The notes beneath the pieces were generated by a model. It was not told the origin of the DNA. It did no database searches and saw nothing but the letters and a program-made list of their open reading frames with translations. Of a stretch of 60,000 bases of DNA, positions 27,001 through 36,000 are shown piece after piece; within the stretch, counting starts at the first letter, position 1, and the number at the start of each line of letters is the position of its first letter. The stretch lies in the NCBI RefSeq assembly GCF_026151205.1, contig NC_087078.1, positions 12,323,118 to 12,383,117 of the forward strand. The letters run 5' to 3'. A program made the translations under genes and the position numbers. The DNA is from Bolinopsis microptera (taxonomy: Eukaryota; Ctenophora; Tentaculata; Lobata; Bolinopsidae).

Positions 27001-30000
27001 GTCTGACTCTGATAATAAGACGGGCATGAGAAAGGAGATATACTTTTTAAACCCTGGAAGTTGTGATTTTGAACGAACGCTTTCTTCAGTTGGTGAAGCT
27101 GAAATAGTTTTCTGTGCCACGAGCCTTGCAAACCCTCAAACACTGCTGACAATAGAAAGTACTAACGAAGAGGTGATGACACATGCAGTAGATAATGAGG
27201 ATGGTACTTATACACTTCGGTTTGCACCTCCTCGGAGTGGAAGATATAAACTTGACATCTGGGACACTAACAATATCCTTCCGGGTAGTCCGTTTTATTT
27301 TGATGTAAATGAAACGGAATCAGCAAACACAGCTAGCAATACATTCCATGTTGCACGTAAAGATCAAAACTTCACCGTTAATAAAAGCGAGCACACTAGC
27401 TTCAGAATTCGAACCACTCTGCCCATTGACGTGGAGATAACGAGAGAAAACAGCAGCGAGAAGATCTCTTACAAGCTGGTGACTGACAACGAGTACAGTA
27501 CTATCATATGTAAACCATACCACACTGGAGGGTACACTGTGAGGGTACATAACACTCTTGATCACAGAGAGTTAGATATGAGTCCATTCTACTTCACCGT
27601 GCCAGAACCATACATCCCTGCTGATCGTCTTCCCAGAGCGGGTAGTCCTGTTGATGGAGTCAGACACGAACATTTGACAATAAAAAGTTCCAGTTTCACA
27701 AGCACATCCTCTGGTGTACTCTTCATCTCTGATACCCAGTCACATTATTTGACTCGCCGTGATACTTCTCCCAAATTTGTTCTTCCAGCCGTGCAGCAGC
27801 CTGAAATAAATGTTACTGATCTGGAGACCAATGCAGACGTGTTATATGCCTTGAAACCATATGACGAGGGGTCTTATATTGTAGAAATACCAGACAATAT
27901 ACCGGGAAGATACCAGGTCACCGCAACCATCAGGGGTATTGACATTCCTGGAACTCCATTCACATTCCAGATCCCAGACACAAATTCCAGTACCACTGAG
28001 ATTGTCAGCAATGCTTCTGGAGCATTCGAGCTTCAGAACATCGACGAGTGCATCAGGAGAGGTGACCCAATAGTGCTGACGATAGTAGCTGAAGAACACC
28101 CAATAACTAGAGTCACTAATCTAGCTACACGCGAGACAATCCACGTTGATGTATCTAAACAAGCTGAAATGACTTACAGGATAACATTCTGCCCTTTCAA
28201 GTCTGGTAGACATGAGGTTATTATCAAGTGTAAAGGTGTACAAGTAGCTGGGAGCCCCTTCTTCCTGGATGTGGACGCAGTGCCTATATCCCCGGCTACC
28301 TTGAATACAGTACCATCACTACACAGTATTACTCACACTCATAGGTCTTTATCACATGAGCAAATATCTGTTTTGGAGCAATTTACTGGGAAATCTTTGC
28401 AAGCTTCTTCGAGGAAGAAATCTGAGCAGTTAATAGTGGAGAAGAAAAGCTCAACTGATTCTAAGACTTCAAGCTCAGAATTTGATGACACATCTTCCAC
28501 TATTTTTAGTGAGTTCAGTGAATCAACAAAGAACATTAAAGGGACATTTAGCTCAAGCGATTCATCATCTAGCTCAAGTGGTGATGGAGCAGTTTTTATC
28601 ACTGATAACAAAACTTCAAATACGATCCAGACGTCGAAAACCAGTCGGACAAACATTAATTACGAGAAACTGTCTCTACAAAAACAGCTTAGGAATAAGA
28701 TAAGACAGGATGCAACAATTATCCATCAATCAGGGAATTTTGCTCAAAAATCAAAATTAAGCGAAGATCAAAGCGCAATCAGACATCCTGAAGATGTTTC
28801 GGCTCAAGTCGATGGAATAGCTGTTGTTCGCCAAGAAGTCAGTACGCCAGAACAAAGTGATGAGGAAGAAAATATTGATCCTCATCTTTTCAGATCGAAC
28901 CAAACTCTGGAATTAGGAAAAACTATCTCAGTCAACATTGAGAGCAACAGTTATAAAATCGTTGTCAAGAATCTTACTTACAGCTATCAGATTTCTCATC
29001 GATTGATAAATAAGAGGTTCGGAAAATCCCACATTCGCTTCAAACCGTTATTCGACGGGAAATACAAAATTGATTGTGAATCCGATAAAGGTAGTGTAGA
29101 AAACTTCCCGCTGCTCTTCAACGTACAAGCAGTCAATGATACACGGATAAGGACTGTAGATCCTAACGGGCAAATCCCGAAACTGAATGTTCAGGACGTC
29201 ATCAGAATCCAAGCCTTCGCTCGATCTCTGCCAAAATGCAAGGTATACTACCTGAACAGGAAACTGAAGGTTTACAGTTGCACAGTTGACGAGGGTCTGG
29301 ACAGGTATATTCTGAGTTTTATCCCATGTTTCCCTGGTAAGTACAAGATACTTGCTAGGGATAACAATGGTGAGTTAGCCTTTAGTCCCCTCACTCTAGA
29401 CGTTAGCACTGACGAGGGTACAAAATACACTAAACCGACTAAAAGTACATTACATGAAATCAGAAAAGTGAATGTTAAGTCTGAGAGAGGACAGGAAACG
29501 TACATATCAGTAGGTTCAGAGGTGTCTGTGTCTCTGGCTGACTCAGGTTACCAATCAACATTTGTGTCGGTAAAGAATCTTGAGACTAAATCAGATGTAA
29601 CATTCAGCGTGAACAGTGTCCATGAGGGAAAACAAGTTGTGTTTTCTCCTCAACTTAGAGGTGGTTACGCTATATCAGTTGTGAATGAGACAGGGCACAT
29701 GTCGTACAGCCCTATTATACTGTACGTTACAGAGTCGTATTCTTATGACTGGCAGACACAAGTCAACCAGCTGAAGCAACAATATCCTGGATCATCAAAA
29801 AGCGATAGTGTAACAGTTTCCGAAAAGATACAGAGTATCAAAAAGGAGACGATATCGAATAGTTTTACCGAGATAAAATCTCGTACACATCACAGTAGTT
29901 CTCTCGGCAACATTTCGCCATTTAGGTGTGTCTCTCCGGAAGACTGCCCTTACCTCCAAGATTTACCACCACGAAGCAGATCACCCAGCAAGGTTACATT

Positions 30001-33000
30001 TGGTGTTGAATCCAAGACAGAACAAAACAATGAGAAAAGCGTTATTGAAGCTAACTTTATACGATTTGAACAAAAGTCACCGAAGAGTGAGAAGTCCCCT
30101 TCGCCAAGACCAAGTACAAGATCTCCAGATAAGGAACTAAAGCAACTCCCGGCTATCTTGAAGCCGGAAAAAGGTAGAAGTCCGATAGATCCATATTTTG
30201 CTGTCATCTATCCAAAAAATGAGAATGAGTTGTTCAAAATCTTTATTCACGGGTTAGATCTCGAGAAACCAATTCCCATGATAGTTGTAACACATGTTGC
30301 CACACTGAACCAAATACAGGTTTACTGCTCTCAAGAAAATGATACGGTTGTAGTTCGTATGAAGCCTATATATAATGGTATGTACAATTTAGATATGTAT
30401 GAAGGGGGCCATCCTCACCCTTGCAGTCCCTTTATAGTTTCTCTAGAGAGTGAGCATTTGGTTCAATACGTGGTGGAAACCAAAAGAAGTTATCGAGAAA
30501 GAGACCAGGGAGCAAAGTATCATATTCTCGCCTGACATCTACCCTAGAGTTGTGGATACCCGGACAAGCTTCATCAAGTCTAACTACGCTGAAAGTTTGT
30601 GGGGCGATGATCTAGTCGAGTGTGACATTGTAAACAAAAGGGTTGATAATGTTACTATTTCCTCAAAAACTTTGAGGTTTTACAAGGAGGATGCCTTCAC
30701 CAGCACAACATTTGATCTCGATTTCCAGCCAAAAGATGATAACTACGAGAAAATATCGCCAGAACCTCCCGAAGAAGTATTCTCTCCTCTGATCATGTCA
30801 GTAGACCTACCCTCCTACCCTCATGTGACCGTAATAGATATCCACACCAAGGAGGAGCTCCATGTCAACATCATTAAAGAAGAAGACTCGTATATCATAA
30901 AGGGTCAACCTGAAGTTTCGGGTCACTTTAAGATTGATGTTCTCGTGGATGGAGATCACATTCTTGAGAGTCCATTCTACATAGAAATAAGCAAGAATCA
31001 GCCGAAGAATATCATATTTGCATCAATGAGACCTGCAAGTCCACGTCCAGAAGATATAATAATGATGCATAAGAAGATGCGAAGGAAACCTAAGAAGAAG
31101 AAGAAGAAAGTTGATCCTACAATCCCATTTTTAGACGGGAAACCGATTGATGCCGTGCACCTTCCAGCACCGGGTCTCTTCAAAGAACCCACACCGTACA
31201 CCCCGGCACCTCAACCGACTGTAACCACCACAACGACTACCACTGTAAAGCCACCAGTGGTTTTCACAAGGACAAGACGCACAGTGACTACCAAGAGAAC
31301 AACAATAAGCGACTCCCAGCGAGAGGATTACGGTAACAACACACTAGTTGACTTCAATGAAGCTCAGTCTGCGCTTAATAAGGACATGGCAGACTTGAAA
31401 CTTTATTTAGAGAACTATTTAGAGGCTAATATCGGAAATTTGAGTGATACTGATGATGAAAGAGAAGGTTATCGACATGCTGAACAAAGACGATTTGTAT
31501 TCTTAGACGACAGCTCGCCATTCGAAACGGACGTTTTCAGCAGGGAGACAAAATCAATGGAATTTGGATTTAAATGCGAAAATGCTTGGTGTGAGGAATT
31601 ATACATCTTCCTTGTCCACGAAGAAACGCACGAATTTACAAGGTCTCGACTGGATAAAATGGATAACGACGACGAATTTGCCTGCTTCGCTAGAATTCAC
31701 CAAAACGGGAGATACGTCCTTGAAATATTCATAAAGATAGGCGTCTCTTCAAGAGGAGGTTCTTCCTCTTGGCAAACGATGCTCTTGGAGCAGCCGGTCT
31801 AGATATGTGGGGTCCAGGATTTGTGGGACCGGTTGTAGTCAATGTGAAAACTTGGTTCTATATCAGTTTCAAACGATCCGGTGCTGGCGTTCTCTCATGT
31901 GTTTACACTGATGCCAACGATGATCCCATAAGTTTGGAAGCCAACGAAACAGAAAATGATGTTTACAAGTTTGAGTACACTCCAACTCTTGTTGGACCCA
32001 TTGAAATCGATGTGACTTTCGATGAAATGGACCCACCTGATATACCTAAGGAAATTGATTGCATAAAGAGACCACAGCTGTCAAATGGTGCGACGAAGTT
32101 TGATCTTGGAATGAACAACTTGGAGGATGTCGATGTTGAAGTTAAAGACTTTAGAGGGCTACAGATTGAACCAACTATCATTAAACTACAGACAAATGAA
32201 ATATCTGTGACTTTTGCACCTGAGGTATATGGAAAACACACAGTTTCGGCTAAAAAGAATAAAAAGGACATTAAAGGAAGTCCGATAGATATCACGATTA
32301 AAGATGAGGCAACATTTGAGGATGATATTGTAGTATATTACGCTGAAGACCCATTTGATGTCAGTAATCAGAGCATTGAAGTACATCCAACTGTAACAGG
32401 TTCTGTTGTCGCCAGACAACAGTATGCTTTTGCCAGGGACCCAATTCCAGCAGAGTTCCTTTTCACCGCTAAAGAAGCGTTCGTCGGCGTTTTCAGAGCT
32501 TATATAAGAAACCTTGAAACCGGAGAAGAACTATCTGTTGATATAGAAAAAGAGGGAGAACTCGGTTATCTAGTTAAATTGAGATGCCAAAGGGCAGGGA
32601 AGCATAACTTAAATCTCACCGTTTCAAATCTAACAATTCCTGGATGTCCGTTGAGCTTCCACTGTATTGATGGTTTGGGAGCTGCAGGGATCAGTGCTTC
32701 AGGACAAGGTTTCACAGGACCTCATCACGAGAGTATACTCAACGTGTTCACTGTCATGACAGGTCTTGCTGGACCTGGGGTCCTTGAAGTGCTGCTAAGA
32801 GACAGAAATGGTGACATCCCAGTAAAAGTGAAAGACACAGAGAATGGTAAGATTCTGTGCAGTTACACCCCTGGTGAGTTTCCGGTGTTCATGGAGATTT
32901 TGTTCGACAAGCAACATGTTCCAGGGTCTCCTAGAGTTGTCCCCCCGTATGAGGTATTCGAAACATCAAGTGATAGCAGTTCGGATGAGGGCGATGATAA

Positions 33001-36000
33001 TGCCTCAGGTAAACACAAGGATGTTCATTACTTTTATGTAAACGAAAATGCAACCATGGATTTAGAATATGCTGCCATCGGTGACCTGAAAGCTGAAGTT
33101 GTTAACTTTGAGAATGAAAACATAAAGATAAACGCAAAGGTCACAGCAATTGCTGCTGGGAGTTACATTATCGCATTTAAACCAAAAATAAAGGGTCTCC
33201 ATATGGTCGAGGTGTTTGACGGAGAATTTCAACTCAGCAACTCCCCTTTCTTCTGCACTGTTCTTGAATCCCGAGGTAAACTGGCCATTGAAGTTTATGG
33301 TCCTGGATCGAGGGACCCTTGGTGCTTAACAGAAGAACAGCTTTCACTGTTAACACATCCGGTGCGGGAGCTGGTGTTATGGAGGTGCTTGTGGAGATTG
33401 ATGATGAAACTGTTCCTGTAGAAGTTGAGGATAACTTTAACGACAGCATCACCTGTTACTACACGCCTACAATATGGGTAGACCATACCATCAGTGTCAT
33501 CTACAATAAGGAGCATGTTAAAGACAGTCCAAAGGTACTGAGAGTGTACGAAAATGATCCTAAGAAGAAGTCTATGGATGATTTGGATAATGGTTTGATC
33601 GTTAAAATACCTCCAGGTGCTCATGATCACATATTTGTTGAGGTCGAGGATCCCGAAGGCAGGCTTGTTGATTCATCCTTCACAGCCCTCGGCTCTGATT
33701 GCATCAAAATATGTTTTGAAACTCCAGTTCATGGGGTATACTTATGCAATGTGTTCTTCCATAATGTGCACATCAAGGGATCTCCGATAGAAATATTGGT
33801 AGGCGGAGTTGGTGGTGGTCAACCATTAGTGCCAACGGGGCCAGGAAACTTCCCCAAGTCGCTCAAACCAGTAAATGTAGGAGAACCAAGTCAAATTGTT
33901 GTAGTGGCAAAGTACAAACTTCGTCTAGATGTAGACATCACCCACGAAAATACTGGAACAAGACTACCTATCACATTAAAAGTTGAGAATGATGGCGAGA
34001 ATAAAATTATGTTTACACCTTTGCAAGTCGGTGGACATGTTATAAATATTGAAGTCAAGGGTGTACCGCTTCCAGGATGCCCTCTTACAGTAGAAGCTGT
34101 TAAGCCCCCCGGAGCGCCCGCCGCGAAGATTGATGGGCTCGGTTCAGATGGTACCGGTGATAATGCTGATGATTGTGCACCATTTAATGATCTTGATGAG
34201 TTTGGTGAATTTGGCTCAAACAATATAAATGATCCCAATGCAAGACATGCGCTAGACCTTTACATGCCTCATGCCAAGGAATCTCAGAAAAGGAAGGAAA
34301 GGATCCTGAATCTCCAAAGAGGAGCAGAGGAGACATTTTTGATTGACACAAGGAGTTGTGGCCAGGGAGTGTTACAAGTTGCCATAGCATCTAACATGGG
34401 AGAAGTTCCTATCTCAATGCATCAAAACAACGACGAAACATACACCGCTAGCTTCACTCCTGAGAGTGATGGTCTTCTGAAGATCTCGATAAAATTCAAC
34501 GAGAAAGACGTGCCGGGATCTCCTTATATCGTAGTAGTGGGTGATCCTCAGCCAACAGTTCTAGATTTTAATAGGTTCGTTGTTTACTGCTACGATCCCA
34601 ATGGAGCTCTTGTGACCAGTGCTTTACACGAGGCACCTGATGGTAACATCAAGCTTCGCTTTCAACCTGACGACCCTGGCCAATACAGGGTTGAAATATT
34701 TAATGGTGACAGTCACATACAAGGAAGCCCATTTATTGTGCATGTCAACAAAGGAGATGTTGAAGAGAAGAAAGATGATTTTGATATCCTTCAAGGTGAT
34801 GCTGTTATGATAACAAAACTCCACGAAAATATAATTTATGCCTGGGAACAAGTTACAATTCTCCTTCCAGCAATCCCAGGAGAAGGTGGCCTGGTTGTTA
34901 CATTTCTAGTTACCGGTAAAGCTGACAACTCTTGGAGGCTCATCCGGCTAGGTGACATGAGCTTAATCAGCTGGTGTCCTCCCAGAGGGGGCAGATACAG
35001 ATTTGAAGTCACCGATAAAATGGGGTTGCAATCAACATATTTTGTTGATGTTGTCCCTGTTCTGGACATTCCAGAGTGTGTGATAACAGGTCCTGCATTT
35101 GAAAAGGACGTTATCATGAACGAAACTACATTCTTTACAATTGATTGCTCAAATTCAGGGAACAATACTATTAGTTTAGTCCTGAGAAATGATGAGGGGA
35201 AGATCCCAATTCTGCTTGAAGAATTGAGACATTTTTATTGGAAATGTACTTTTCATCCAACTGTGACCGGTCAACTTCTCGCAGTTCTTCATCTTGACAA
35301 AACACTCTACAATGAAAAACTTCTTTGCATCAATGTTAAGAAGGAAATTAAAGGAAGATGCCAACTGACCGACATTTCACCACCAATAGCCTCGGTCGGA
35401 GTGACAATAAGGTTCGTTCTAAACTTGGGGGGTTTATCTTCAGATGACATTGTAATATCCATCTTTGATCCAAACGATGAACTTATAGAGTGTTCTGCAA
35501 AGACATTTGATGGTGTAAATGTTAACATCGAATTTGTTGCTCAGAAAGCTGGAAATCATTTTGTGAATGTTGTTACCGGTGGGGAGCAGATTGAAGGAAG
35601 TCCAATTGCTATTGACGTCCAGGGCGAGGGCCACGAGATAACAGGTTCACTTACTTCGATATTGAAGAAACGCATTAATAATACCTCTATAAGCGTTGGT
35701 GATGGTGACACCATAGTCGCTAAGAGTAGTGATGAAGATAAAATTAAGAGTGCTGTGACCCTTGCAACCCAGTTTGATGTTGGCCAGCAGAATTCACCTC
35801 CAAAACGGCCCAATAGAGCCCTTAAGTCAAGAGAAGTAAAGGTAGAAACTCCTCCATTTTTCTTGTCACCTGGCTCCAGAAATAATAGTCCTATTATAGC
35901 TAATTTCTCCCCAATTCTTCCAAAAACAGTCGAGGAAACTGCTCCAGTAGACACGAAATCATCCTCAGAGAGTGCAGTGCTGGTTGGTGACGAAGTGAAC

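Noticed and set aside
30536-31802. Separate gene starting after the stop at 30533-30535
   Set aside because: The filamin repeat pattern continues straight across the stop in the next frame, with no promoter or start context. A frame break in one gene is simpler.
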